A DNA stretch of 64,000 bases from assembly GCA_038116915.1 (NCBI GenBank), contig JAYOEU010000002.1, forward strand, positions 62,001 through 126,000, in the 5' to 3' direction. The stretch's first letter is position 1; each line of letters begins with the position of its first letter. Of the stretch, positions 51,126 to 59,765 are shown one piece after another. Source of the stretch: JADHLJ01 sp038116915 (GTDB taxonomy: Bacteria > Pseudomonadota > Alphaproteobacteria > Thalassobaculales > Thalassobaculaceae). Both the position numbers and the translations under genes were made by a program. The notes beneath the pieces were generated by a model, which was given only the letters and a program-made list of their open reading frames with translations, was not told the DNA's origin and searched no databases.

Positions 51126-52043
51126 CTAGGTTGGTTCGCCGGCCTGCTCACCCGCCGGTTTCTCTTCAGCGCCGATCGCGTCGGCCAACCGGGCTCGGGC
51201 GCTACCGGGTCGCAGGGGTTGTTGCTGCGAGGCGTCCGGCGCCCATCCGGTCATCGTCAGGATCTGAAAAGTTGCCGGAATGCGTCCGTCGGGGCCGGCG
51301 AATTTTTCCTGATAGATTTCCGCGGCCCGCATGAACATGCCCCGGCGCGTAGCGGCCCGATGCCGCTCGATGACCGTGTTGCTCTCACCCATGCCTCTGA
51401 GATCGGCCATCAGGGCGAAGAGATTATCATAGGTCACTGTCAGAATGTCGCTGTCGACCACCGGCAGGGCGAAACCCGCGCGTTGCAGCAGACCGCCGAG
51501 GTCGGGGATATCCGCGAAGGGAGAAACCCTCGGGCTGATGCCTCCGGTGACCTCGATTTCGGCTTCGCTCAGAACCTCACGCAGTTCGACCAACGTGTTT
51601 CCGCCAAGAACCGAGGCCAAAAACATCCCGTCTGGCCTCAATGCCCTGCGGATCTGCACCAGAGCGCCGGGCAGGTCGTTCACCCAATGCAGGGAAAGAC
51701 AACTTAGCACCGCATCCAGGCTGGCCTCGGCGAACGGCAACGCCTCCTCGTCGCACGCAAGCGCCGGCCCCCCGGACCCGGCTTCGGCGGCCATTCCAGG
51801 CGACAGGTCGGCATGGACGATCCAGGGTTTCGCAAGGCCTCGCGGCCAGACGCTCGCCAAGGTCCCGCTGCGCGAGCCGAGATTAAGAACCGTTCCGAAG
51901 CTGCGATTGAGATCCAGGAGACGATCCGCCAAACGGTCCGCGGCCTCGGCGATCAGAAAATCGAATTCTCGAAAACACGGCGCCGCGCGATCCCTGCGGC
52001 GGCGCAGCAATTGGCGGTCGAAAATGACGGGGCTCTGGTTCAT
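51126..52043 (-). CDS. NDUFAF5-like methyltransferase-fold protein
   Basis: 305-aa class I methyltransferase-fold protein closely resembling the bacterial relatives of NDUFAF5, a complex I assembly factor: VIFDRQLLRRRRDRAAPCFREFDFLIAEAADRLADRLLDLNRSFGTVLNLGSRSGTLA, then LPFAEASLDAVLSCLSLHWVNDLPGALVQIRRALRPDGMFLASVLGGNTLVELREVL and a C-terminal YDNLFALMADLRGMGESN. Hydroxylation or methylation of a complex I subunit is possible but unproven in bacteria; it could also be annotated as BioC-like. Start chosen at 52043, where family similarity begins; 52085 is an alternative. It is divergent from comF. Confidence 0.85.
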   Translation of the reverse strand: MNQSPVIFDRQLLRRRRDRAAPCFREFDFLIAEAADRLADRLLDLNRSFGTVLNLGSRSGTLASVWPRGLAKPWIVHADLSPGMAAEAGSGGPALACDEEALPFAEASLDAVLSCLSLHWVNDLPGALVQIRRALRPDGMFLASVLGGNTLVELREVLSEAEIEVTGGISPRVSPFADIPDLGGLLQRAGFALPVVDSDILTVTYDNLFALMADLRGMGESNTVIERHRAATRRGMFMRAAEIYQEKFAGPDGRIPATFQILTMTGWAPDASQQQPLRPGSARARLADAIGAEEKPAGEQAGEPT

Positions 52044-52137
52044 GGGCGGACCATGCCACGCCGGCACCTCGGGAAAACAGCCCAAATCCTTCCATAACCC
52101 AGGTGAGGATCACTTAACCCGACCGTTGGACCGAAAC

Positions 52138-52911
52138 GTGCTCGAACCGGGATTGCAAACTCGGACCAAGATTTTTTCCTCGGCGGCGCGGTCAATTCGG
52201 CGCGGCGCGCGTTGGTTGCTGGACGCGGTTCTGCCGCCGCGATGTCCCGGATGCGGGATCATTGTCGATACACCGGCGGCGGTGTGCGGGAGCTGTTGGT
52301 CGGCCATTGCCTTTGTCGCCGAGCCGCTGTGCCAACGATGTGGCGGACCGTTCGAGTTCAGCGTTGCCGACCGTAGCGTCTGTGGGCGCTGTCTTTCCGA
52401 TCCGCCGGTCTTCGAGCGCGCCAGGGCGGCCGCGCTTTATGACGATGCGAGCCGCCGTTTGATCCTCAAGTTCAAGCATGGTGACGGCTTGCATCTGGCG
52501 CCGTTATTCGGCGCCTGGCTCGCGCGGAGCGGCGCCGGTTTGCTGGCGGAGGCGGACCTGCTTGTCCCGGTGCCGTTGCACCGTACCCGGCTGTTCGCGC
52601 GGCGCTATAATCAGGCGGCAATCCTTGCGCTCGACCTCGGTTGCCGCGCCGAGGTGCCGGTCGATGTCCTGGGTCTGATCCGCGCCCGCCGGACACCGTC
52701 GCAAGGCACCAGAACGCGCCTCGGTAGGGAGCGCAACGTCCGGGGTGCGTTCAAGGTCGCGCCCGGTCTCGGCGCGAAATTGAAAGGCAAGCGCGTCCTG
52801 CTGATCGACGATGTGCTGACCTCCGGCGCCACAGTGAACGCCTGCGCGCGCGTTCTGTTGCGCTCGGGCGCAGCGGCGGTCGACGTGCTGACCATTGCCC
52901 GGGTCCCCTGA
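52138..52911 (+). CDS. comF: ComF family protein (amidophosphoribosyltransferase-like)
   Basis: About 257-aa protein with an N-terminal zinc-finger region (LPPRCPGCGIIVDTPAAVCGSCW, then LCQRCGGPF and VCGRCLSDPP) and a C-terminal phosphoribosyltransferase fold whose PRPP loop is VLLIDDVLTSGATVNACARVL. ComF/GntX proteins are linked to DNA uptake or nucleotide salvage; the precise reaction is unsettled. The start is uncertain: GTG at 52138 is chosen, with TTG at 52126 and 52153 as alternatives, none with a clear ribosome-binding site. The long upstream extension of this frame lies antisense to the NDUFAF5-like gene and is not real. Confidence 0.88.
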   Translation: MLEPGLQTRTKIFSSAARSIRRGARWLLDAVLPPRCPGCGIIVDTPAAVCGSCWSAIAFVAEPLCQRCGGPFEFSVADRSVCGRCLSDPPVFERARAAALYDDASRRLILKFKHGDGLHLAPLFGAWLARSGAGLLAEADLLVPVPLHRTRLFARRYNQAAILALDLGCRAEVPVDVLGLIRARRTPSQGTRTRLGRERNVRGAFKVAPGLGAKLKGKRVLLIDDVLTSGATVNACARVLLRSGAAAVDVLTIARVP

Positions 52912-53056
52912 ATTCGCTTGAGTGGCCAGCAGGATCGTGTTTGATCGCGGGGACCGGAGCCGGCCCCTTGGCGCACGGTATCGGGAACGGGTACCGTCCG
53001 CATGACAATCGCCGCAGGGGTGGCGGTTCGAACACGATTCATCTGGGGAGAATATC

Positions 53057-53947
53057 ATGGCGCGTATCGGCTTCATCGGCTTGGGCAATATGGGCGGGCC
53101 GATGGCGCGCAATCTGATCAAGGCAGGACATAGCCTCAAGGTCTTCGATCTTTCTGAGGACGCCATCAGCTTCGTGGTGCAGTCCGGCGCCAAGGCGGCC
53201 GAGTCGGTCAAGGATGCCGCGTCCGGCGTCGATTTCGTGGTCAGCATGCTGCCCGTCGGAGCCAATGTCCGAAAGGTGTTCATGAACGACGGTGTCATCG
53301 CGGCGGCGGACCCCGGTACCCTGTTCATCGATTCCTCAACCATCGACGTTGAGTCGGCGCAGGCGGCGGCTGCCGCGGCGAAAGCGGCGGGATTCGCGAT
53401 GCTGGACGCGCCGGTGTCCGGCGGCGTCGTCGGGGCCGATGCCGGCACCCTTACATTCATGTGCGGCGGCGATGCCTCCACCTTCGAGAAGGCGAAACCG
53501 ATCCTGCAGGGCATGGGCAAGAACATTGTCCATTGCGGTGCGTCGGGCCTCGGCCAGGTCACGAAGATCTGCAACAACATGCTGGCCGGCATCAATTCGC
53601 TTGCCGCGGCCGAGGCGATGGTCATGGGTGAGCGCCTGGGTGTCTCCAAGGAAGTCCTCTACAATGTGATTTCCACGTCAACCGGTCGCTCGTTTATCTT
53701 TGAGAATTCGAACCCGATGCCGGGCGTGGTGGCGACCTCGCCGTCCAGCAATCAGTTCAAGCCCGGCTTCATGGCCAAGCTGATGCTGAAGGATCTGAGG
53801 CTGTCGCAGGCCGCGGCCCAGGCCGCCGGTTCGCCGACACCGTTGGGGGCGACGGCGACGGCGGTGTTTCAGATGCTGATCGAGAACGGTCATGGCAATC
53901 TCGATACCTCGAGCATCATCAAGGTGATCGACCCGAAGACCAAATAA
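53057..53947 (+). CDS. mmsB: 3-Hydroxyisobutyrate dehydrogenase-family protein
   Basis: 296-aa beta-hydroxyacid dehydrogenase. The NAD(P) site is IGFIGLGNMGGPMARNLIKAGHSLKVFD, the substrate motif LDAPVSGGVVGADAGTLTFMCGG, and the catalytic Lys lies in GLGQVTKICNNMLAGINSLAAAEAMVMGERLGV. In valine catabolism such an enzyme oxidises 3-hydroxyisobutyrate to methylmalonate semialdehyde, but other 3-hydroxyacids are possible. The ATG at 53057 has GGGGAGA six nt upstream. It is followed 45 bp later by a CoA-transferase gene, perhaps in the same transcript. Confidence 0.88.
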   Translation: MARIGFIGLGNMGGPMARNLIKAGHSLKVFDLSEDAISFVVQSGAKAAESVKDAASGVDFVVSMLPVGANVRKVFMNDGVIAAADPGTLFIDSSTIDVESAQAAAAAAKAAGFAMLDAPVSGGVVGADAGTLTFMCGGDASTFEKAKPILQGMGKNIVHCGASGLGQVTKICNNMLAGINSLAAAEAMVMGERLGVSKEVLYNVISTSTGRSFIFENSNPMPGVVATSPSSNQFKPGFMAKLMLKDLRLSQAAAQAAGSPTPLGATATAVFQMLIENGHGNLDTSSIIKVIDPKTK

Positions 53948-53992
53948 CAGGTCCGCGCGCCGCGGCCTGATATCAGAGAAGGGAGCCTGTCC

Positions 53993-55156
53993 ATGTCGTC
54001 CCTGTCACATTTGAAGGTGCTGGATCTTACCAATCACCTTTCCGGTCCCTATTGCGCGATGATTCTTGCCGATCACGGCGCCGACGTGATCAAGGTGGAG
54101 AACCCGGCGGGTGGTGATTCCCTGCGTCAGACGCCGCCGTTCCAGGATGGTGAGAGCGCGCCTTTCATGCTCTGGAACCGCAACAAGCGCTCTGTCGCCT
54201 TCAACCTGAAAGATCCGACCGATCTCGGCCATCTGAAGAAGATGATCGAAATGGCCGATGTGCTGATCGAGAACTTCAAGCCCGGCGTCGCCGAGCGGCT
54301 GGGCATCGGCTACGAGGCGGCCTCCAGGATAAATCCGCGGCTGATCTACTGCTCGATTTCAGGCTTCGGCCAGACCGGGCTGTATTCGCATCGCGGCGGG
54401 TTCGATCTGATCGCGTGCGGAATGTCAGGCCTGATGTCGGTCAACGGTCCGCCGGACGGGCCGCCCTACCGCATCCCGGTACCGGTCACCGATGTCTGTG
54501 GCGGCATGAACGGAGCCATCGGGATCCTGATCGCCCTTGCGGCACGGGAGCGGACCGGCAGGGGCCAGCACGTCGATACCTCCTTGTTCGAATCCGGGAT
54601 CGCACTCGGCGTCTATGAGGCGGCCAATGTCTTCGCCAATGGCGAGGTGCCGGAGCGGCTCGGCCAGGCGCATCGCGGCAGCGCGCCCTATCAGCTGTTT
54701 CTGACGAAGGATGGTTACATGACTATCGGCGGAGCGCAGGACAGTTTCTGGCGCGGCGCCTGCAAGATCCTGGGCTGCGAGCATCTGGTCGACGACCCGC
54801 GCTTCAAGACCAAGGCCGACCGGGTCGCGAACAACAAGGAACTGGTTCCGGAACTGGAGGTCTATTTCAAGCAGCAGACCACCGCCGCGCTATGTGAGGC
54901 CTTCGAGACGGCGGGCATCCCGGCGGGACCGGTGATGAACCATGTCGAGGTCTACAACGATCCGCAAACCATCGCCCGGGAGATGGTGGTCGATGTTCAA
55001 CATCCCAAGGTGGGCGCGATGAAAACCATCGGCGTGCCGGTAAAACTGTCGGAAACACCCGGTTCAATCCGCCGGCCGGCGCCGCTTCTGGGTGAACATA
55101 CCGCGGAAGTGATCGCCGAATGGACTAGGCCGGCTGTGGAAGCCGCGGACGACTGA
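53993..55156 (+). CDS. CaiB/BaiF family CoA-transferase (family III)
   Basis: 387-aa family III CoA-transferase moving CoA between carboxylic acids through an aspartyl-CoA thioester. It begins LKVLDLTNHLSGPYCAMILADHGADVIKVENPAGGDSLR and has RNKRSVAFNLKD, ENFKPGVAERLGIGYEAASRINPRLIYCSISGFGQTG and GQHVDTSLFESGIALG, in which the Asp is the probable nucleophile. The acid pair is not predictable. GGGAG precedes the ATG by eight nt. It lies between the mmsB-like and glutathione-transferase genes. Confidence 0.92.
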   Translation: MSSLSHLKVLDLTNHLSGPYCAMILADHGADVIKVENPAGGDSLRQTPPFQDGESAPFMLWNRNKRSVAFNLKDPTDLGHLKKMIEMADVLIENFKPGVAERLGIGYEAASRINPRLIYCSISGFGQTGLYSHRGGFDLIACGMSGLMSVNGPPDGPPYRIPVPVTDVCGGMNGAIGILIALAARERTGRGQHVDTSLFESGIALGVYEAANVFANGEVPERLGQAHRGSAPYQLFLTKDGYMTIGGAQDSFWRGACKILGCEHLVDDPRFKTKADRVANNKELVPELEVYFKQQTTAALCEAFETAGIPAGPVMNHVEVYNDPQTIAREMVVDVQHPKVGAMKTIGVPVKLSETPGSIRRPAPLLGEHTAEVIAEWTRPAVEAADD

Positions 55157-55261
55157 TACCATATGCGCGATGCGGCGGATTCTTCGGCCGCGCGAGATCC
55201 TGTTTAGTCTGATCCGACGGGCTTGGCCCGGAGGATTGCAACGCCTCACATGGAGCCCGAC

Positions 55262-55954
55262 ATGCTGAAGTTCTACTATAACACCGCGCCGAACCCGATG
55301 AAGGTGGCGCTGTTCCTTGAGGAAGCCGGCCTGGACTACGAACCGGTTCCGGTCGACTCGCGTCAGGGGGACCAGTTCAAGCCCGAGTATCTGGCGATCA
55401 ATCCGAATGCCAAGTCACCCTCGATCGTCGATGACGGCAACGTGGTCTTCGACAGCAATGCGATCCTGCTCTATCTCGGCGAAAAGACCGGCAAGTTCAT
55501 GCCCGCCGATACCTTGGCGGCACGCGGTGAACTGCTCTCTTGGATGATGTTCGTCGCGACCGGGATAGGACCCTATTCCGGCCAGTCGGTGCATTTCCGC
55601 CACTATGCGCCCGGTGAAAACAAATATGCCGTCAACCGCTACCTCTTCGAAGCCGAGCGGCATTACGGGATCCTGAACGACCGTCTTTCCAGCCGCGCCT
55701 ATATGCTGGGCGACAAATACACGATCGTCGACATGTGCGTGTGGGGCTGGGCCCGGATGGTGCCGTTGGTGATTGGTGACGGCGCGCTCGAGGGGATGCC
55801 GCATTTGAAACGTCTGGTGGACGAGATCAATGCCCGCCCCGCGTCCGGGCGCGCGCTATCGATCAAGGATCGGCACGGCCATGTCTTCAAGACCGAAATG
55901 GACGAGCAGGCCAAGAACTTCATGTTCCCCCAGAACGCGCGCCTCGCCAGTTAG
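55262..55954 (+). CDS. Glutathione S-transferase family protein
   Basis: 230-aa cytosolic GST. The thioredoxin-like domain (about 1-80) starts LKFYYNTAPNPMKVALFLEEAGLDYEPVPVD and has NPNAKSPSIVDDGNVVFDSNAILLYLGEKTG, with the cis-Pro in KSPSIV. The helical C-domain follows from RGELLSWMMFVATGIGPYSGQ and contains LGDKYTIVDMCVWGWARM. The ATG at 55262 follows GGAG by six nt; ATG 55250 is a weaker alternative. It may act with the glutaredoxin downstream in glutathione chemistry. Confidence 0.88.
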   Translation: MLKFYYNTAPNPMKVALFLEEAGLDYEPVPVDSRQGDQFKPEYLAINPNAKSPSIVDDGNVVFDSNAILLYLGEKTGKFMPADTLAARGELLSWMMFVATGIGPYSGQSVHFRHYAPGENKYAVNRYLFEAERHYGILNDRLSSRAYMLGDKYTIVDMCVWGWARMVPLVIGDGALEGMPHLKRLVDEINARPASGRALSIKDRHGHVFKTEMDEQAKNFMFPQNARLAS

Positions 55955-55985
55955 GCGAGCCGTTGCGTCCATGGGTCAAGGAAGC

Positions 55986-56020
55986 CGAGGCCCGGGCTGG
56001 ACAAGGCCGCCCGGGCCTCG
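55986..56020 (+). other. 12-bp perfect hairpin between GST and glutaredoxin genes
   Basis: CGAGGCCCGGGC (55986-55997) pairs perfectly with GCCCGGGCCTCG (56009-56020) over an 11-nt loop, 31 bp after the GST stop. A run of six T starts about 20 nt further on, too far for a standard Rho-independent terminator. It could still attenuate read-through. Confidence 0.5.
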
Positions 56021-56057
56021 TATCCGTAGAATTAGCCTGCTTTTTTGGAGGTCTTTG

Positions 56058-56312
56058 ATGGCCAGTGTGGAAATCTACACCACCATGTGGTGCCCGTATT
56101 GTCATCGCGCGAAGAAGCTGCTGTCCAGCAAGGGCGTTGCCTTCACCGAGATCGATGTCGGCATGATCGGTACCAAGAAGAAGGAGATGCTGCAGCGCGC
56201 CGAAGGCCGGCAAACTGTGCCGCAAATCTTCATCAATGGCGTCGGTATCGGCGGGTCGGACGATTTGGCCGCGCTCGAAGCTAGTGGTAAGCTCGATCCG
56301 ATGCTGGCCTGA
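56058..56312 (+). CDS. grxC: Glutaredoxin 3
   Basis: 84-aa dithiol glutaredoxin that reduces disulfides and glutathionylated proteins with glutathione. The active site is Cys12-Pro-Tyr-Cys15 (IYTTMWCPYCHRAKKLLSSKGV), with the conserved cis-Pro region QTVPQIFINGVGIGGSDDLAALEASGKLDPML. The ATG at 56058 has GGAGG six nt upstream. It precedes the nitrilase-family gene by 25 bp; the grxC-carbon-nitrogen hydrolase pair is common in alphaproteobacteria. Confidence 0.95.
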   Translation: MASVEIYTTMWCPYCHRAKKLLSSKGVAFTEIDVGMIGTKKKEMLQRAEGRQTVPQIFINGVGIGGSDDLAALEASGKLDPMLA

Positions 56313-56337
56313 AGCCGCGCCAACCGGGAATGATCTC

Positions 56338-57195
56338 ATGACCCAACTCACGATTGCCTGCGTGCAGACGAACTCGAAGGCCGATCCGGCGGAGAACATC
56401 ACCGAGGTCGGCGCGATGATCCGCGAGGCCAAGGACCGCGGCGCCGATCTGATCACCACGCCGGAAGTCGTCGGCATGTTGACCGGCGGCCGCGACGAAG
56501 CGCTGTCCCGCGCCCGTCCCGAGGAAAGTCACGAGGTGCTGGCGGCGTTCCGGGATCTCGCGGCGGAGTTGAAAACCTGGCTGCTGATCGGGTCGATTTC
56601 GATCAAGCTTTCCGACGACAAGCTTTCCAATCGCAGCTATCTGGTCGGCCCGGACGGCGGGATCTTTGCGCATTATTCCAAGATCCACATGTTTGACGTG
56701 CAGGTCGGTGACGGCACCCAGTACCGGGAGTCGCGAACCTACCAGCCCGGAGAACGGGCGGTTCTGGCGGAAACGCCCTGGGGCACCATGGGATTAACGA
56801 TCTGCTACGACATCCGCTTTCCCTACCTGTTCCGGGATCTGGCCCATGCGGGGGCCAAGCTGATTTTCTCGCCTGCGGCCTTCACCCAGGTGACCGGAGA
56901 GGCGCACTGGCACGTCCTGCAGCGGGCACGCGCGATCGAGAATGGCTGCTTCATCGTCTCGCCGGCGCAGACCGGCACGCATGCGGGTGGAAGAAAGACC
57001 TACGGCCACTCGGTCGTAGTCGGGCCATGGGGAGAGGTTCTGCTGGACGGCGGGACGGAAACCGGTGTCTCGCTGGCAACGATCGATCTGGCGGAGGTCG
57101 AAAAGGCGCGAGGCAAGGTGCCGTCCCTGACCCACGATCGTTCCTATTCGCCGCCGGTAGCAGCTTTCGAGGGATTGCGGGCGGCGGGAGACTAG
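56338..57195 (+). CDS. Carbon-nitrogen hydrolase family protein (Nit2-like omega-amidase type)
   Basis: 285-aa nitrilase-superfamily amidase with the full Glu-Lys-Cys triad: Glu43 (LITTPEVVG), Lys115 (YSKIHMFDV) and Cys156 (LTICYDIRFPYLFRDL). The sequence is closest in style to Nit1/Nit2 enzymes, which deaminate alpha-ketoglutaramate or deaminated glutathione; with grxC and a GST upstream, deaminated-glutathione repair is an attractive inference. The ATG at 56338 follows GGGAATG by several nt. Confidence 0.9.
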   Translation: MTQLTIACVQTNSKADPAENITEVGAMIREAKDRGADLITTPEVVGMLTGGRDEALSRARPEESHEVLAAFRDLAAELKTWLLIGSISIKLSDDKLSNRSYLVGPDGGIFAHYSKIHMFDVQVGDGTQYRESRTYQPGERAVLAETPWGTMGLTICYDIRFPYLFRDLAHAGAKLIFSPAAFTQVTGEAHWHVLQRARAIENGCFIVSPAQTGTHAGGRKTYGHSVVVGPWGEVLLDGGTETGVSLATIDLAEVEKARGKVPSLTHDRSYSPPVAAFEGLRAAGD

Positions 57196-57208
57196 GGCCA
57201 CCAGACGG

Positions 57209-57235
57209 ACGGGGCGCGCGTCTTAGTCGCCCCGT
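57209..57235 (+). other. GC-rich hairpin after the nitrilase-family gene
   Basis: ACGGGGCG (57209-57216) pairs with CGCCCCGT (57228-57235) over an 11-nt loop, extended by flanking complementary CACCA and TGGTG separated by unpaired bases. It begins 13 bp after the stop but has no U-run. Possible transcript end of the grxC operon. Confidence 0.4.
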
Positions 57236-57300
57236 GGTGTTCACGGGTTTCGGGGATCATCACGGTCTCGTATCCACCAACACGAGCGAGGCGAAACCAC

Positions 57301-58665
57301 GTGGCGTCCGAGCCAACACCCACGGTTTATCTGCCGATTGAAACCCTCTCGCGGGAACTGGATGCCCGGCTCCTGCTGGCGAGCCGGTTGCTTCGGCAAC
57401 GCATCCCGGTCGTGATTGGTCAGCAGTGGCTGATCAATCAGAACCTGGCCAACGGCTATCCTCCAGGATGGGTCTTGCTGAAGGGCCTCAATCGAATTCA
57501 AGCCGGCGTGGCGATCCATCTTTCCAAACTCGGCAATGTCGTCATGGCTTGTGACGAGGAAGCGCTCGGTCTCTCGTACGAAACCTTCATGAGCCAGGAT
57601 ATTTTTCCGGATACGGCTCCTTATTACGCGAGCGTTTTTGCCCAGGGTGACTTCCATCGCAAAGTGGTGATGAAGCGGACCGGTTGCCGGCCGGAACAGG
57701 TGATAACCGTCGGCAATGCCCGTCTCGATCTCTTGAAACCGCGGTTCAGGAAAATCTATGACGCCGAAGTTGCGGAAATCCGCGAGCGGTTGGGAGAGTT
57801 CGTTCTTTTCAACACCAATACCGGTTACGTCCATTCGGTATGGGAAAGCGAAGAGGAACAGGAGCGGGTTTTGATCCGTATCGGTTGGCTGGATAAAGCG
57901 AAACCGGAGACCTACGACCTTTATCGCCGGATCGTTGCGTTGGACTACAGCAACTACGATCTTACAAGGACAACGGTGCGCGGGCTCGCGACGGCGGATC
58001 CATCGATCAAGATCGTGGTGCGTCCCCACCCTGCCGAGAATACCGGTGCCTGGCTGACGGAATTTACCGATCTGCCGAATGTCGAGGTGGTCAGGGAGGG
58101 CGGTATAGCTCCGATGCTTCTTGCCGCCCGTCTGGTTTTGCATACTGGCTGCACGACCGGCGTCGAGGCAACCCTATTGAACCGTCCGACCATGAGCATT
58201 CTTCCGGACGATCCGAAGCAGGACCAATGGCAATGGTTCGTCGCGAACCATATTGTTCCGACCGCCGTCGGAGCTGTTGAAGCCGAGGAGAAGGTCCGCG
58301 CGTTTCTCGCGGGAATGCTCGATCTGGAAAGCGACCGGCAAGCAGAACGCCACGCCGCTCGGGATCTCTATTTTTCGGGCCTTGACGGGGATTTCGTATT
58401 CGACGTGAAAGCCGAAACCATTTTGAAACAGATCCGCGATCATAAGCTGCTCGACGCCCAGTACGCCTGGGCGCCGAAAGACCCGCAAAAGGTTCTAACG
58501 ACAATGGAAAGATCGGAATATTTCCGCCGTAAAATGTCGATATCCCTTGAGGAGATTACCGAGCGCTACAGGTTCCTTCTACACCACGCCCGTGGCGGGC
58601 GGCCGACCAGGATCAGGCAGCTTGGCGATAGTGTCTTTCTTTTCGAGAATAGCGAGACTGTGTAA
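57301..58665 (+). CDS. Surface carbohydrate biosynthesis family protein
   Basis: 454-aa cytosolic protein resembling the surface-carbohydrate biosynthesis proteins distantly related to GT-B or CDP-glycerol-type transferases. It starts VYLPIETLSRELDARLLLASRLLRQRIPVVIGQQWLINQN, continues FAQGDFHRKVVMKRTGCRPEQVITVGNARLDLL and has the donor-site-like IVVRPHPAENTGAWLTEFTDLPNVEVVREGGIAPMLLAARLVLHTGCTTGVEATLLNRPTMSI. It probably acts on lipopolysaccharide or capsule precursors. GTG start at 57301 with GAGG about ten nt upstream. It is isolated from the glycan cluster at 46076-51116 but may serve the same pathway. Confidence 0.75.
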   Translation: MASEPTPTVYLPIETLSRELDARLLLASRLLRQRIPVVIGQQWLINQNLANGYPPGWVLLKGLNRIQAGVAIHLSKLGNVVMACDEEALGLSYETFMSQDIFPDTAPYYASVFAQGDFHRKVVMKRTGCRPEQVITVGNARLDLLKPRFRKIYDAEVAEIRERLGEFVLFNTNTGYVHSVWESEEEQERVLIRIGWLDKAKPETYDLYRRIVALDYSNYDLTRTTVRGLATADPSIKIVVRPHPAENTGAWLTEFTDLPNVEVVREGGIAPMLLAARLVLHTGCTTGVEATLLNRPTMSILPDDPKQDQWQWFVANHIVPTAVGAVEAEEKVRAFLAGMLDLESDRQAERHAARDLYFSGLDGDFVFDVKAETILKQIRDHKLLDAQYAWAPKDPQKVLTTMERSEYFRRKMSISLEEITERYRFLLHHARGGRPTRIRQLGDSVFLFENSETV

Positions 58666-58692
58666 TAGACCGGACGCGCGCCGATCGTGGTG

Positions 58693-59643
58693 TCAGGACA
58701 ATCCGATCTTGCCCATGGCGATGAATTTCTCGCGCCGTTTCGCCCGCAATGTTCCGGCATCCATGGCCAGCAATTCCCGTACCGCCGCCTCGACCGCATC
58801 TCCGAGGCTCTTGAGGGCGGTATCCCGGCCGCGATGCGCGGCGCCCAGGGGTTCTGGAACGATCGCGTCGATCACCGCCATTTGCTTCAGATCCTGAGCT
58901 GTGAGACGCAAGGCCTCGGCGGCGTCTTTCGCGTGCTCTCCGTCGCGCCACAGGATCGACGCGCAGCCTTCCGGCGAGATGACGGAATAGATTGCATGTT
59001 CGAACATCAGCACCCGGTCCGCCGTGGCCAGCGCGACGGCGCCGCCGGAACCGCCCTCGCCGATGATCGCCGCCGCCACCGGTACCGTCAGCCCGAGGCT
59101 GGTTTCGATGGCACGGGCAATGGCCTCGGCCTGGCCGCGCTCCTCGGCGCCGACGCCGGGATAGGCTCCCGCCGTATCGACGAAGGTCAGAACCGGCAGA
59201 CGAAACCGCTCCGCCAATTCCATGAGGCGCCGCGCCTTGCGATACCCCTCGGGCCGCGCCATGCCGAAATTGGTTTCCAGGCGCTCCTTGGTCGTATTGC
59301 CCTTTTCGGTACCCATGATGACGGCAGAGAAGCCGCGGAACCGGCCCATGCCGCCAACGATCGCCTTGTCCTCCGCGAAACCGCGGTCGCCGGCGAGCGG
59401 CGTGAAATCGGTCACAAGCGCCGCCACGACATCCTTGAAATGCGGCCGGTTCGGATGCCGCGCGACTTGAACCTTCTGCCAGGGCGAAAGCTTCTGATAG
59501 GTGGCGCGCAACTGTCGTTCGACCTTGGATTGCAGCTTGCCGACCTCTTCGGCGATGTTGATATCACCATCGGTCGACAGGTGCCGTAGCTCCTCGATCT
59601 TGCCCTCAAGGTCGGCAACAGGTTTTTCGAAATCCAAAAACAT
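58693..59643 (-). CDS. accA: Acetyl-CoA carboxylase carboxyltransferase subunit alpha
   Basis: With AccD, transfers the carboxyl group from biotin carrier protein to acetyl-CoA, making malonyl-CoA for fatty-acid synthesis. The 316-aa protein begins MFLDFEKPVADLEGKIEELRHL and has YQKLSPWQKVQVARHPNRPHFKDVV, IMGTEKGNTTKERLETNFGMARPEGYRKARRLMELAERF, DTAGAYPGVGAEERGQAEAIARAIE and IIGEGGSGGAVALATADRVLMFEHAIYSVISPEGCASILWRD. The start is 59643; a TTG at 59673 extends the frame without support. It lies 122 bp after xerD on the same strand. Confidence 0.97.
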   Translation of the reverse strand: MFLDFEKPVADLEGKIEELRHLSTDGDINIAEEVGKLQSKVERQLRATYQKLSPWQKVQVARHPNRPHFKDVVAALVTDFTPLAGDRGFAEDKAIVGGMGRFRGFSAVIMGTEKGNTTKERLETNFGMARPEGYRKARRLMELAERFRLPVLTFVDTAGAYPGVGAEERGQAEAIARAIETSLGLTVPVAAAIIGEGGSGGAVALATADRVLMFEHAIYSVISPEGCASILWRDGEHAKDAAEALRLTAQDLKQMAVIDAIVPEPLGAAHRGRDTALKSLGDAVEAAVRELLAMDAGTLRAKRREKFIAMGKIGLS

Positions 59644-59765
59644 GTGTGTCGGTTTCCCTGCCTGCACGCTCAAATGTCGCTACCTCCAGCTCTCGACAAT
59701 TTCCATTGATTGGCACAAGCGCCAAGCCGCGTCTAGCGGTTCCGCGCGTGATACAGCCGAAGCGA

